DNA of 64,000 nucleotides from Cavia porcellus (lineage: Eukaryota; Chordata; Mammalia; Rodentia; Caviidae): contig NW_026947486.1 of NCBI RefSeq assembly GCF_034190915.1, positions 27,749,344 to 27,813,343 on the forward strand, read 5' to 3'. Every line of letters starts with the position of its first letter. Position 1 is the first letter of the stretch. The notes under the pieces were generated by a model that saw only the letters and a list, made by a program, of their open reading frames with translations, was not told the origin of the DNA and searched no databases. Positions 36,564 through 47,560 of the stretch are shown piece after piece. Made by a program: the position numbers and the translations under genes.

Positions 36564-39500
36564 TTTAAAATTTTATTTAAAAGAAGACTAAATAAAACAG
36601 AAAATAGGCAGAAATAAAACATATGTTCAGAGAAAAAAAAATAAGCAGTAAGAAATCACTAGTTGATGTTTACACACTGTCCTTTTACAAACAGTTTTTC
36701 AAGATACAAAAGTGGAACATATAAAGTAGGAATTCAAACAGTGAGACTGCAAACAGATCTGTACAACTATCCAACAAAAACTTAGTAACACGGTTGTCAG
36801 TCCTATACACTTAAACATATATGCAGTTATCCATATCTTCAATTATGTTGAGATTGAACAAATCTAAGCAGGCTAATATCACTCTGAACAAAGAATGATA
36901 CTATTTCTGGGTTTCACATTATGACACTCCAGAGTCAGCACTGGGTATTTTAGTGTTCTTTTTTCTTCAAAGTACCTGTTCATTTCATCATGTGTCATAA
37001 GATCAGTTCTCATAAACTGTTTATAGATTCTACACATGCATGAGTTTTAACATGTATTTCTATCCTTTCTATATTAGAGGGAGAAACAAAACAAAGCAAG
37101 ACAAAAAAAATATATTCCTATCAACACATGAGACAAAAAAAATATATAAGACTGTTGTACAAGGAGTTATTCCATGGTTCCTGTGTTGTCTCTTGTTATC
37201 TTCAATAGAATTGGCTATATCATCAGACATAGTATAATTGAATATATCAGTACATAACAGTATTAATAAAAATACAACTTTGTATACAATGTAGAACTTC
37301 AAAAACAGGCAGTTATCAAACCAGAATATGTATTGTAGAGTCTTGTCATCTACAGTGTAGTTGCCTATACTCTCAGACTTGATATTATCAATCATATCAG
37401 TTTTGAATAAAATCTGTCAATACCAAACAGCAATCAAACAAACCAGATTTAACTAAGATCAGTCAGGATAAAACAGTATAAGTCATGCAGGGCTCTAGAT
37501 TAAGATAATAGGAAAATAAAGATGATTACTGTGCTATATCCTGGTGTTTTGGGGATAGCTGTCTGTGCCCTCAAATCTAATGCAAGTAGACAAACTGGGA
37601 CAGAATAAAATCTATCAGAAAAAAGAAGAATAAAATCTAAGCAGAGTGGTGGGAGTAATGTGGGTTTTAAATCCTGATACACCATTAACAATATCTTCTG
37701 CCATGTTTTGTAAGACTTTCCTTCCCCTTTCACTTCCCCAGGGTACACCATGCATTTTTGGGTCTGACCAAGACCCTTGGTTTTAAACTGGGGGTGGGGA
37801 CCTGCTATGTACCTAAGTGGTTCTGAACTTTCTCTATCCTGGACTTTTCTCTAATTGTATTCCTGTACCTATTAAAGTCTGTCTTTCCAACCTATCCAAA
37901 AATACTGGTCTAGTTGCACCTATTACTCTCTGGTTCTCTGTCACATATAGCATTGTTTTCTCACATTTGATTTTCCATGTACTCTTTTTCATGTTAATTA
38001 TATCTCCTATAAATAGTATCTCGGTGGACCCTGTCTCCTGATCTACTCCACGTGTGGTTCTTATTTTTTAATTTAGTGTATCAAAGCCATCTATATAAGA
38101 GATTATAACCAACCTTTTCTGCCTCATTTCTGTTATGTTGTGGGTTTTTTTTTTTTTTTGCCATCAGTTGTCTGCTTATCTTCTTCATTCTTTTTTCTGC
38201 TCCATTCATTGAGGCCTCTCTGCCACTGTTCCTGGAATCTTAGTACTTTTCTCTCTCTCCAGAATGCCCTGCAGTATTCTCTGTAGAGTTGGATTGATAG
38301 TTGCAAATTTCCCAAGTTCCTCTTTGTCTTGGAAGCATCTTGTTTCTCCATTAATTTCTAGAGACAGTTTATCAGGGTATATCAATCTGGGATGGAGGTT
38401 ATTTTGTTTCAGGGCTTGGAATATTTTGCTCCAGGCTCTTCTTGACTTGCTGGTTTGTGTCAAGAAGTCTGATGTTACTCTAATGGGCCTTCCTTTGTAG
38501 GTTATCTGTTTCTTGTCTCTATGAGTTTTACTATCCTGTTCTTATATTGAATTTCTGGGATCTTGATTATTATATGCCTGGGTGTAGCTCTGTTTTGGTT
38601 GTATGTGACTGGAGTTCTGTATGCCTCATACATCAGAATATCATTTCCTATGTTTGGGAAGTTTTCCTTAATTATTTCTGTGAATACCCTTTGTAGTTCC
38701 TTTGTTTATACCCCAGCTTCTTCAATCACATTCTTTATTCTCATTATAACTCCTCTTGTCGTCTTCTAGCCTTTGTATTGTTACTGCTTGTTTCCTTGTT
38801 ATTTTTAAAAAAGTTTCTCCTTTCATACTCCTACATTGCAAAATTGTCCTTCAGTTTGAAGGACAGCTTAGTTTCTTTCAAGCTGATTTGCCATCTTTCC
38901 ATAGTTTTTAATTTCCTGATAGTCTCTTTGAATCTTCTTCATGTGTTCTATATTCCTTTATATTCTTCATCAAATGGTTCTCTCCTTTGTTTGAATTCCT
39001 CCCTTCTTCCATCTGTGTCTACTTGAGGGGTGCTTAGTATCACTTTAATTAATCTTCTTATATCTTGCATAACTTGACTAAATATTTCACTTTTGAACTC
39101 ATCTATGAGATCCCAAAGATATCTCTTTACGTCCACTGGTGCCATGTCTGATATTGCATGTTTGCTGCTCTCATTCTCCTTTGTATTTACCTGTCCTGGG
39201 TCAATGTTCTCAGGGTTGGGACCTGGGGGCATTTTCTTTTTGCTTCCTCTTCCCATCTTTTTTGCTTCTTCCAGGAGGCCCCAGTTTCTTTCTTTGTTGG
39301 TTACAATTCTAAAGATGATTGGCTGGATGACCCTTAACATTGCCATGTGCTAGTGAGTTACAGCAAAGGACACATATGCTGGCCCCTCCCCTCCAGATCA
39401 GTCAAGCTGCTGTGGCCTGCACTGTATTACTTTGTTCTGCCTCCCCTCTGGGTCAGTCAAGCTACTGTGGTTTGCACTGTACTACTTTGCATCATCTCCC

Positions 39501-40129
39501 CTCTGGGTCATTCAAACTTCTGAGGCTTCACTGAGTTAGTGTGCACCACCACCATAGGGACTTGATTTCAGATAATCTATAGGGTCTCAGCCAGGTCACG
39601 TGACCCAGGCCTAGCTCATTCCACCAATCCTGTTTGCGAAGGGAACAACTGACTGAAGTCACTGCTGCCCCTTTTACTTGCCAGTCCTGGCTGGTCCCAG
39701 AATGTCATCCGCCAGAGCCCATCTTTCTGTGGAATGGCTCCACTCCTGTCACTCACCACAGGTCAATGCAGGCACCCCATCAACTCAGCTCTCCATTTGG
39801 CTTGCCAATCCCTGATTTCAGTGTAACTGCACCTCCAGTGAGGAGAAGCGGTAAGATCTTGGACAGCTTGGCAATTCACTGCGGGACCTCCAATGGCTCG
39901 GTAAGTCACCTGCTGTGGTGGGAACGCTGAACCTTTAGCTGTTACAATAATAGCACTGGGACTGCATGTTTGGTTGGTTCTTCTCACCTTAATTTCTTCT
40001 TGGGATGAGAGAATTCATCTCCCTCTGTTTGGGGCTCCCCACTCTGTATTATGTTGAATTCTAAATTGACTATCTCAGGGAGCCTGTGTAGCCAGTTGTT
40101 ATCTGTCGGCCATCTTTGTTCCTCTGAAT
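36564..40129 (-). mobile_element. HAL1-like element: L1-type 5' UTR + ORF1 + 3' UTR, no ORF2 (minus strand)
   Basis: A 3.57-kb insertion flanked by an exact 12-bp direct repeat (36552-36563 / 40130-40141). Read on the minus strand: a G/C-richer 5' UTR (about 39350-40129, starting near GGAACAAAGATGGCCGAC), ORF1 (about 38130-39346), then a 1.57-kb 3' UTR ending in an A-rich tail (reversed as TTTAAAATTTTATTT at 36564). No endonuclease or reverse-transcriptase sequence exists anywhere in it. The 3' UTR aligns along its length with that of 13476-17360, although this copy has roughly 400 bp more just after ORF1. Intact flanks argue that the RNA which inserted already lacked ORF2. The architecture is that of HAL1 ('half-L1') elements, which depend on an L1 for reverse transcription. 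Confidence 0.82.
38130..39346 (-). pseudogene. L1-type ORF1 of the minus-strand HAL1-like element
   Basis: The start Met at 39346 opens a 132-codon frame (39346-38948) with a basic N-terminus (RGSKKK) and the KRYLWDLIDEFKSEIFSQV helix. After frameshifts, 38463-38206 encodes the C-terminal domain (SRRAWSKIFQALKQNNLHPR, then GETRCFQDKEELGKF) and 38351-38133 the Gln-rich, basic tail (QEQWQRGLNEWSRKKNEEDK). The domains and order are those of L1 ORF1p, an RNA-coating trimer. A poly(T) run on the plus strand (38147-38160) reads as a Lys-rich end. Broken at about 38470-38940, hence a pseudogene. Confidence 0.8.
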
Positions 40130-40141
40130 CTTGCCTCTATT
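40130..40141. repeat. Target-site duplication, copy 2, of the minus-strand HAL1-like element
   Basis: CTTGCCTCTATT, identical to 36552-36563. Confidence 0.8.
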
Positions 40142-40945
40142 AAATCTAACCTCATTTATAACTTTAGCCTGTCATTTCCTCATCTTAACAATCTGCCCCT
40201 GCAAAAGAGTAAAATACTCTAGTAAAAATAAACACTGCAGACAAATGTGGATATTTGTTAGATATTGTTATAAAATCTTAGAGTTTCCACCAGTGGATAG
40301 AGATACCAGGTCAATTTTTATCATAGTTTGTTATCAGTTAAACTGTAATTGAAGCCTCTGTTAACATTAACTGTACTACTTTAGCCAGGATGTCATACAT
40401 GTTATAGTTTTTCTACCTTGTATAACATTGTGATTGTATGGGGTCATAATCATTCTTCAGCCTCATAACAAAGGATTAGGAAGGCAGCCAAATAGTAACT
40501 TTGCACCCTTTCCAAATAGGGAAGGCACATTCTTGAGATTCCTATAAAGAACCATCTATATCTAGAGGATATTCTGAAGAACAGACACCTCCTAGAAAGC
40601 CTCAATATTAGTGATAAAGCTATACATCATAAGAAATTGGCAAGTACTAACACAGAAAAAATAAAGTCAAAAGAGAAAATAGAAAATAATAAGGTGAAGA
40701 AGAAAATATAACCACATACCACTAGCCTGCCCACTACAAGCCCAAAATTCAATGGGATAGATGAAGTTGGAAGTAAAAAACTGCAACTTTCTGAAATGAC
40801 AGCAACATAAGAGGAAAAAGTGGAAAATGCTATGAAAAAAATAATCTGTCAAATACAAAAAGAAATGATGCTTTAAATCAAATAGAGAAGAGACAGATAA
40901 AAGAATAAATGAGATTTTAAAAATGATGGAAACAAATAAATGACC
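40142..40945. other. Unassigned spacer between the HAL1-like element and the ERV
   Basis: A/T-rich. 40640-40930 is A-rich and may be another LINE fragment, but I could not place it. Confidence 0.4.
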
Positions 40946-41122
40946 TTAAAGGTTCTCGCCTCAGTAGAAATTATGGCGGTGATCTAATGAGGCAGAAGGC
41001 CAAAGCAAGCACACCTACTACATCCTGCTTCTTCACAGCTCCTGTTTGCACGTGAAGAAAAATCCAGTTGGTTGTTTGTGCATCAGCAATGACTTCCCCA
41101 AGTGCCACTCCAGTTGGAAATT

Positions 41123-41172
<50 letters not shown>

Positions 41173-41299
41173 CCCATGCTCCATGTTTCTGGCAGAGAAA
41201 GCCAGGCCCTCACAGTCAGGGAGTTCTCTCTGCATCCTTAGAATAAAGGGTATTTTTACTTTGTATTCTCTCTTGTATCACACCAAAAACTCTATCTTT
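40946..41299 (+). repeat. 5' LTR of the class I ERV
   Basis: It aligns with 48802-49146 from AAAGGTTCT-GCCTCAGTAG through the U3 to TCTGCATCCTTAGAATAAAG (poly(A) signal AATAAA at about 41241) and ATCACACCA-AAAC. It begins TT instead of the usual TG, probably a point change. U3 contains a (GT)n tract (41125-41170) where the 3' LTR has (AT)n. The 3' boundary is inferred from the putative primer-binding site and from the end of the other LTR. Confidence 0.75.
41125..41170. repeat. (GT)n microsatellite in the 5' LTR
   Basis: About 23 GT units inside U3. At the same place the 3' LTR has a short ATATATATAT tract (48979-48990). Confidence 0.95.
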
Positions 41300-41317
41300 T
41301 GGTCTCTGACAAGGAAG
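41300..41317 (+). other. Putative retroviral primer-binding site
   Basis: TGGTCTCTGACAAGGAAG directly follows the inferred LTR end. It is close, with a few mismatches and one gap, to the complement of a tRNA-Glu 3' end. Position and TGG start fit a primer-binding site; the tRNA assignment is weak. Confidence 0.35.
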
Positions 41318-41802
41318 GCGTCTTGAGTGACTGACTCCTGGGGTCCTCCCAGTTTGAGTCCCCCTGCTGATACACGGACCATATCTTGGATTAATTCCTC
41401 ATTTTGTAACACTCAGGAGCTGCTCAACTTGTTGCCACCAGCCTTCAAACACTAGCCTAGTTTATTTACATCAGGTGAGCCAACTTCCTTCCTGAGTTTT
41501 CATCGTGGCCATGGGCCGGGCTCATGCTGGATTACTCATTCCATCCCTGGACTGAGGTAGCAGTTTTCACATTCCCGGGATAGTTTGAGGCAGAGCCATT
41601 ACTGTGGTTTTCTGAGACCTTTACCCGTGCCTTTTGGTGACAACCACTGGGTCCGAATTGGAGCCATTTTTTAACCACGCTTCCCCAATAGGTGATGATC
41701 TCTTTTGGTCAGGCATGCTCTGGGGCACATTTCTTGGAGGAGGGCCAGAGCTTTCAACACTTAAAGCAAAATTGTCCCTTTTGGCTTACTTTTAATTCAA
41801 TC

Positions 41803-43805
41803 ATGGGAAATACTTTCTCGCCTCCCCAAAAAAGCACACCTCTGGGGTGCCTCATTCATAACCTTGTTACCCTAAAGAAAACCATAAGAATTAAGCAATT
41901 AATCTTTTACTGCCAGGAGGCTTGGCCAACCTACAAACTTAACAGCAGCCCATGGCCTAAAGAGGGGACATTTGACCACTGTATTCTCAAAAATTTATGA
42001 CTTTTGTTACAATGGTGACAAGTTAGCAGAAATTCCATTTATACAGGCCTTCCTTACCCTAAGGACATGCTCTTCTATCATTCAATCCTGTACGGCAGAG
42101 CAAATATTTTTAGCTAACTCTACTGTACCAGAAACTCTCTGCTCCTCCCCTCAAGACCCCTTAGGTGATGTGCACCCCATTTTTACTCCTCCCTCCCCCA
42201 AGACCAAACCCCACATACTTCTCAGCCAAACGTTTCTATACCCCCTGTGCCATCCTCTCATCCTCCTTCACCCACAATGACCTCTAATCCTTCCCCTAGC
42301 ATCTCTCCCCAGTCTCCAACTTCTCAATCACCCCCACCCAAGCCATCTGTTCCATCTAAGAGTTCTCTGTCCCCTTCCTCTGCATCACCATTTTATCTGC
42401 TGGCTCAGCATACTCAGTCTCAGGTGTTCTAGCTTTCTGGCAGGCCACATGAATGCCAGAAGGCATGTTGCTGCAGCTCATATAGAGGACAGCTGCCATC
42501 TTGTGCCTCTCTGTCATGTGACAGGGTGCCACCCTCTTGGGATGGGTCTCAGGGTCAATGGCTGCCTCCTTATGATCAGAAATGGGCAGCCTGCTGCGGG
42601 TCACATGATGATCAGCGCTCACTCACTGTGCTGCCAGCAGCAGCTAAGCTGCTGCAGGTCACAGGGTGACCCACCAGAAGCCTGTGTTTTCTTGTTGCAT
42701 GGTGACAAGTGGCTGCTTTGTAGCCAATCATCTGGTAATTACCCACATATGCCTGCTGGGTGGTTGGCCACTTGATGGCCATCTACTCCACAGTCCTCTA
42801 TCTCAATCTCTGCTCCCACTTTGGGAACAAGCTGGCCCTGAGGGACTTGTAAATATACATGTACCTTTCTCCCTTTCTGACTTATCTCAGATTAGCCATA
42901 AATTGGGTTGCTTCTCTGTTGACCCACAAAATTATATCAGAGAATTTGAATTTATAACTAATTGTTATGATTTACATTTTAAGGACATTTATGTGATTCT
43001 GAACCCCTCCCTCAGCTCACAAGAGTGAGCTCAGCTGTGGCAAGCAGCATGAGAAGAAGCCGATTGCAGACATAAGGCAAATACCACTGAAAATGATCCT
43101 GGGCCTACTGCAGTGCCAGAACAGGATCCTAACTGGAATTACCAAAATGGAGAAGGTTCTTATTAGATGCATAAGATGGTTGAATGTATAAATGTGGGCC
43201 TCAATAAAATTGCTCACAAACATACTAACTATAACTAAATTTTAGAAAGGCTTCAGGAGGCTAATGAAAATCCAGGTGTGTTCCTAAATCAGCTTAGGGA
43301 CAGCTTATTAAGTTTACTAATGTAAACTCAGACTCTCATGAAGGGACAATTGTTGTTAGCTCTCATTTTATTTATCAGTCTGCTCCTGATATTTGTGCAA
43401 AGTTACAAAAGGCTGAACATGGCCCTCAAACCCCACAAAGAGACCTTCTTAATTTAGCTTTCCATGTTTTCAACAACAGAGAAAAAACTTAAAAAGAGGC
43501 ACAAAAAAAGAAATTTGCTAAATATCAGTCTGATCTCTTAGCAGTGGCACTTGGGGCTCCCAAGACAGGAAAGCCAAAACAAGGCAGAGCTGCCCAAGCC
43601 CCTCCAAGACCATGCTTCAAGTGCAACAAAGAAGGACATTGGGCAAGAGAGTGTCCCAATCTTGGCATTCCTTTGGGGGCCTTACCCCTATTGCAATCTC
43701 AAGGGCCACTGGAAGAGCTACTGTCCTAGCCACCAGAAAGCAGGTAAGCCATCCTCTAACTCCTTGCCCTCTCAGGAGACTACATCACCCCAGATTCATC
43801 ACTGA
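41803..43805 (+). pseudogene. ERV gag remnant (matrix, Pro-rich region, capsid, nucleocapsid)
   Basis: ATG at 41803 opens MGNTFSP, a myristoylation-type start of retroviral matrix, and runs 66 codons to a stop at 41998-42000; matrix homology continues in another frame (41972-42280). A Pro/Ser-rich segment follows (42247-42432), then an odd G/C-rich insert (42430-42790). Capsid N-terminal sequence resumes at about 42840-43020 and a major-homology-region-like ERLQEANENPGVFLNQLR at about 43240-43300. Nucleocapsid has a perfect CCHC knuckle, CFKCNKEGHWAREC (about 43616-43657). A second knuckle lies 3' in another frame (CNLKGHWKSYC), its first Cys apparently lost. At least four frame changes and several stops make it dead. 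Confidence 0.8.
42430..42790 (+). repeat. G/C-rich degenerate repeat segment inside gag
   Basis: It interrupts the gag homology between the Pro-rich region and capsid. Variants of 'GCTGC(A/G)GGTCACA-GGTGA' recur at about 42470, 42592, 42650 and 42695. It contains stops in every frame and does not resemble gag. It may be an insertion or an expanded local repeat. Confidence 0.5.
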
Positions 43806-43884
43806 CTGATTTACTTGGACTTGCTGCTGAAGACTGATGGGACTGACGGCCCAAAGCCTCCATTAAGGTATCCTTCTCGGATCC

Positions 43885-44200
43885 CTAGTCTCACTGGAGG
43901 TCTCAGGTAAGACACTATCTGTTCTTGTAGACATGGGGGGGTGACTTATAGTGTACTTCCTGAGTTTTAAGGCCCTTGTATTAAGTCTTAAACCTATGTA
44001 GTGGGTGTTGATGGCCAGCCTATGCAGCCTTTGCAGACAGGACCTATTCCATGCAGATTCCAGATGCTCTTCTTTACTCATAGCTTCTTAGTAATTCCAA
44101 CATGTCCTACATCCCTTTTAGGTAGGAACCTCCTTCAAAAGCTTAACCTCTCCTTCCCCACTGCTCTAGTCCTCCAAACATCCTTACAGTGCAATGCAAA
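43885..44200 (+). pseudogene. ERV protease remnant
   Basis: Between nucleocapsid and reverse transcriptase, a frame reads LSVLVDMG around 43918-43943, where retroviral aspartic proteases have Asp-Thr/Ser-Gly. Here the residue after Asp is Met, and a run of seven G (43936-43942) probably also shifts the frame. Downstream LLGRNLLQKLNLSF (about 44117-44158) fits the C-terminal part of a retroviral protease. The catalytic motif is lost. Confidence 0.6.
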
Positions 44201-44349
44201 GTAATCCCCTCCTCTTCTTTCTTGTCTGGTTGATTCTATAGTTTGGAGTACTTCCAATCCCACCTACACTACATAGGCCATGCCTATTTTAATTCATCTC
44301 AGGGATCTTCAATTTTTCCTTGCATTCCCCAATGTCCCATAGCTCCCAA

Positions 44350-45660
44350 ACATTTACAGGCACTTAACCTATAATTAAGTGCCTTTTAGACACTGGTTTT
44401 CTTAAACCTACCCATTCACCCTATAATACTCGCATTCTCCCAGTACTCAAGCCTGGTAGGTCTTATCACCTAGTGCAGGACCTTAGGGTAATCAATAGTG
44501 CTGTTACCCCATTCCACCCAGTGGTGCCAAACCCTTATACCATGCTCTCTCATATCCCTCTCTCCACCACTCACTTTACAGTTGTAGATCTTAAAGGTAC
44601 CTTTATTTATTTAAAGAGAAAAAAAGAAAGGAAATACAAAATAAAGCAGTAACAGGGTACAAATAATACAGAATTTCAAGAAAAAAAAATATACAGTAAG
44701 AAATCACTAGTTAATAGGTTCCACACTGTCATCTTAGAAACAGTTGTCCAAATTATAAAATTAAAGCATATAAAGTGGACATTCATACAGTGAGATTGCA
44801 GACAGTTCCCATTCAATGATCCAACAAAAGCTCAGTAATATGGCTTTCCATACTACACTCTCAAACATACATGCAGTTATATCCCTTAAACCACCTTCCT
44901 TTCCTCTCTTTTTTACAATAACAATTACACTTTTTGGGTTTTTTTACTCCCACAGTTCTTATTATTTTTTTTAAGAGAATAAAACCTAATGTGACTAAAC
45001 AAAACAGAGTTGGTTAGAACAGAAGGATGGGCATAGTACATGATGCAAAAATAGAATATCAGGTGATCAAAAATGGTTACCATTGTGCCCCTTGCTATTT
45101 TTAAAAAGAGTTGCCTATATCATCAGGTATAGTAGAATTGATCAAAATAGGACCAATAAAACCTACACTGGAGACCTTACAGGACTTCCAAAGAAGATGA
45201 TAGTCAAACCATAAAGGGCATCATAGTAAATCTTATTGCCTTCAAAGAGGTTGCCTATACCCTCCAACTTGATACTATCAAACATGGAGTGATCCAGACA
45301 TACTCATGTCTCAACAACTTACTAAGACAGTGCTCCCCCAAGAGTTCAGGGATAGTCCCCACTTCTTTAGCCAAGCTCATGCTGCTTACCTTGCAGAACT
45401 TGATCTCAAACCTAGCACTCTTCTTCAATACATAGATGACCTTTTCTTATGTTCTCTATCCCATATTTTATCCATACAGCATTCAGCTAGTCTCCTTAAT
45501 TTTCTTGCCAGTCGTGGGTACAGGCTCTCTCCTGCTAAAGCCCAAATAGCTTCCCCAAAAGTCAAATATATAGGCCTCTCTCTTACCCCCACCATTTGTT
45601 CCATCACCACAGATAATAAGGCTATTCTTTGAGATCTCCAGGTACCCACAACTAAACAAT
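44350..45660 (+). pseudogene. ERV reverse transcriptase remnant, split by LINE 3' ends
   Basis: The N-terminal fingers and palm are visible from about 44433 (VLKPGRSYHLVQDLRVI) to about 44597, ending in the first-aspartate motif VVDLKG. Homology resumes at about 45290, with the YIDD polymerase active-site motif at 45430-45441 and the thumb region to about 45632. Roughly 690 bp of antisense LINE sequence lies between, and a short piece of the palm appears to be missing at the junction. Class I viruses usually have a YxDD motif here; YIDD is intact but the gene is not. Confidence 0.8.
44598..45285 (-). mobile_element. Antisense LINE 3' UTR fragments inserted in ERV reverse transcriptase
   Basis: 44598-44885 matches the extreme 3' end of the HAL1-like element (compare 36564-36835: CAGTAAGAAATCACTAGTT in both, then CATATAAAGT-GGA and CAGTGAGA-TGCA). 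44966-45285 matches the next part of the same 3' UTR or that of a related L1 (compare 37200-37400: GCCTATA-TC-ACTTGATA-TATCAA). About 80 bp of T-rich sequence separates them. No target-site duplication was seen. Confidence 0.7.
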
Positions 45661-46329
45661 AGGTTACATCTTTCCTAGTTTTAGCTAATTTCTTTCATCT
45701 CTGGATTCCTAACTTTGAAGCTCTAGCTCAACCCCTCTGCAAGTCTTCTAAGGGTCACTTATCAGAACTCCTAGACCCTACTATCCCCATACATGCCTCC
45801 TTTCATAAATTGAAAGAGACTCTCCTAAGGGCTCTAACACTTACTCTTCCTGACCCCACCCAACCTTTCACTTTGTATACTATCTCTCAGGCCCACAATG
45901 CTGTACGTGTACTAAGACACAAGAAGGGACCTTCTTTTCAAGTGGTAGCCTACTTGTCAAAGAAGTTAGACAACACAGTAAAGGGATAGGCACCTTGTCT
46001 CTGAGCTCTTGTGACTGAAGCCCTACTGACACAGGAAGCTAAGAAGTTTACATTAGGGAAGTCTATTACAGTACGCTCACATCATCATCTAAATGAACTT
46101 ATTCTACATAAGGCACCCCCTGCCCTGATGACCCCTTCTCGCTTTCAACAGGTACGTCTAGCCGTCTCAGGACCATTGTATCTCTATTGCAACTAGTGGT
46201 TCTCTTAATGTGGCAACTTTACTTCCCACATCAGAGGGCCATCCTCGCCATGACTGTATTGAGGTCTTCCAGATGACTCCCATCCCTTTCTGTCACATCA
46301 GTAGAACACCTCTCTCTCTAGCCTTTGGC

Positions 46330-46763
46330 CCATGGTTCATAGATGGCAGTTCAACAAACAAAGACAGCCAAACAAGGCAGGATATGCAATAGTTAACCAG
46401 TCAAAAATTATAGAGGCTAATCCATTGACACCTGGGACATCTTCCCAGAAGGCAGAACTTATTGTCTTTACCAGAGCTCTTACACTAGCAAAGGACAAAG
46501 TCATAAATATATACATTGATTCAAAGTGTACATTTAGCATTTTATATTCACATGCCTCTATCTGTCAAGAAAAGGGTTTTATTAACTCTCAGGGAACCCC
46601 CATCATTAATGCGCCTCTTATCCTTAAACTCTTAGAGGCAGCACTACTCCCGAAGCAAGCAGCAGTTATTCATTGTAGGGAACACCAAAATTCTGCAGAT
46701 CCCATTGCTCTAGGCAATGCCTTTGCAGATTCACAAGCCAAGTTAGCTTCACAAAGGCCCTAA
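46330..46763 (+). pseudogene. ERV RNase H domain remnant
   Basis: This 143-codon frame is the longest intact piece of pol. It contains the order SQKAELIVFTRALTLAK, then INIYIDSKCTFSI, a hinge, and a C-terminal QNSADPIALGNAFAD. The Glu, the second Asp and the final Asp-containing helix are those of retroviral RNase H. The first Asp (FIDGSSTNKDSQTR) is in an adjacent frame at about 46340, so a frameshift separates it. Confidence 0.8.
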
Positions 46764-46989
46764 CCTTCTCATCTTCTCCTGTTAGTCCCAAATTGTCTAC
46801 CTCAGCCTAATTATTCATCAGAGCAGGCACAGTTACTTAATAAGCCAGGTTACACACAAAACACTCTTGGATGGGTTTTCCAGGGATCAAAACTTGTTCT
46901 ACCAGATCAGCATGCCTTAGACATCATCACGGACTTACATAACTGTTTTCATATAGAATCACAGGCCCTATACAAACTCTGAGCCACAG

Positions 46990-47560
46990 TAGTCACACAT
47001 TCTTCTTTAAAGGCTATCATTCTTCATATTAGTCACATCTGTCATCTCTTGGCTAGGACCTGTCCTCAAGGGCATATACCACACCCTTCCTTTCCTACTC
47101 ATCAATTTTGAGGACATACCCCTGGTCAGGACTGACAGGTAGAATTTACATACATGCCCTGCCACAAAACTCTTAAATATCTTCTCACCTATTTTGTACT
47201 TTTTCAGCATGGATAGATCAGCCTTTCTCACAACCAGGGAGACTGCTGATGTAGTTACTAAAGTCCTGTTACAGGAAATCACGTCAACATTTGGTCTACC
47301 TCAGAGTATTCAGTCAGATAATGGTCCAGCCTTTATTTCTCAAATCACTCAACAGGTATACTCAAGCTTACACATCTCCTAGTGCCTACAGATTCCATAC
47401 CATCCGCAATCCTCAGGAAAAGTAGAAATGGCAAATGGCCTCATAAATACACACCTTACAAATTTTATTTCAGAACTACACCAACTTTGACCTCAACTTC
47501 TGCCCCTAGACTTGGTCAAGCTCAGGGCACTTCCCCAAGCTCCTACATTTTTAAGTCCTT
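46990..47560 (+). pseudogene. ERV integrase remnant
   Basis: His- and Cys-containing fragments at about 47010-47070 (HISHICHLLARTC) fit the N-terminal zinc-binding domain. 47194-47382 holds the central catalytic core with [19 protein letters not shown], which includes the second Asp of the D,D-35-E triad. Further frames carry pieces of the C-terminal part. Frameshifts and stops are frequent, so it is inactive. Confidence 0.75.

Noticed and set aside
42247..42432. Pro/Ser-rich frame as a separate host protein
   Set aside because: It lies collinear with retroviral gag between matrix and capsid, where a Pro-rich region is expected.
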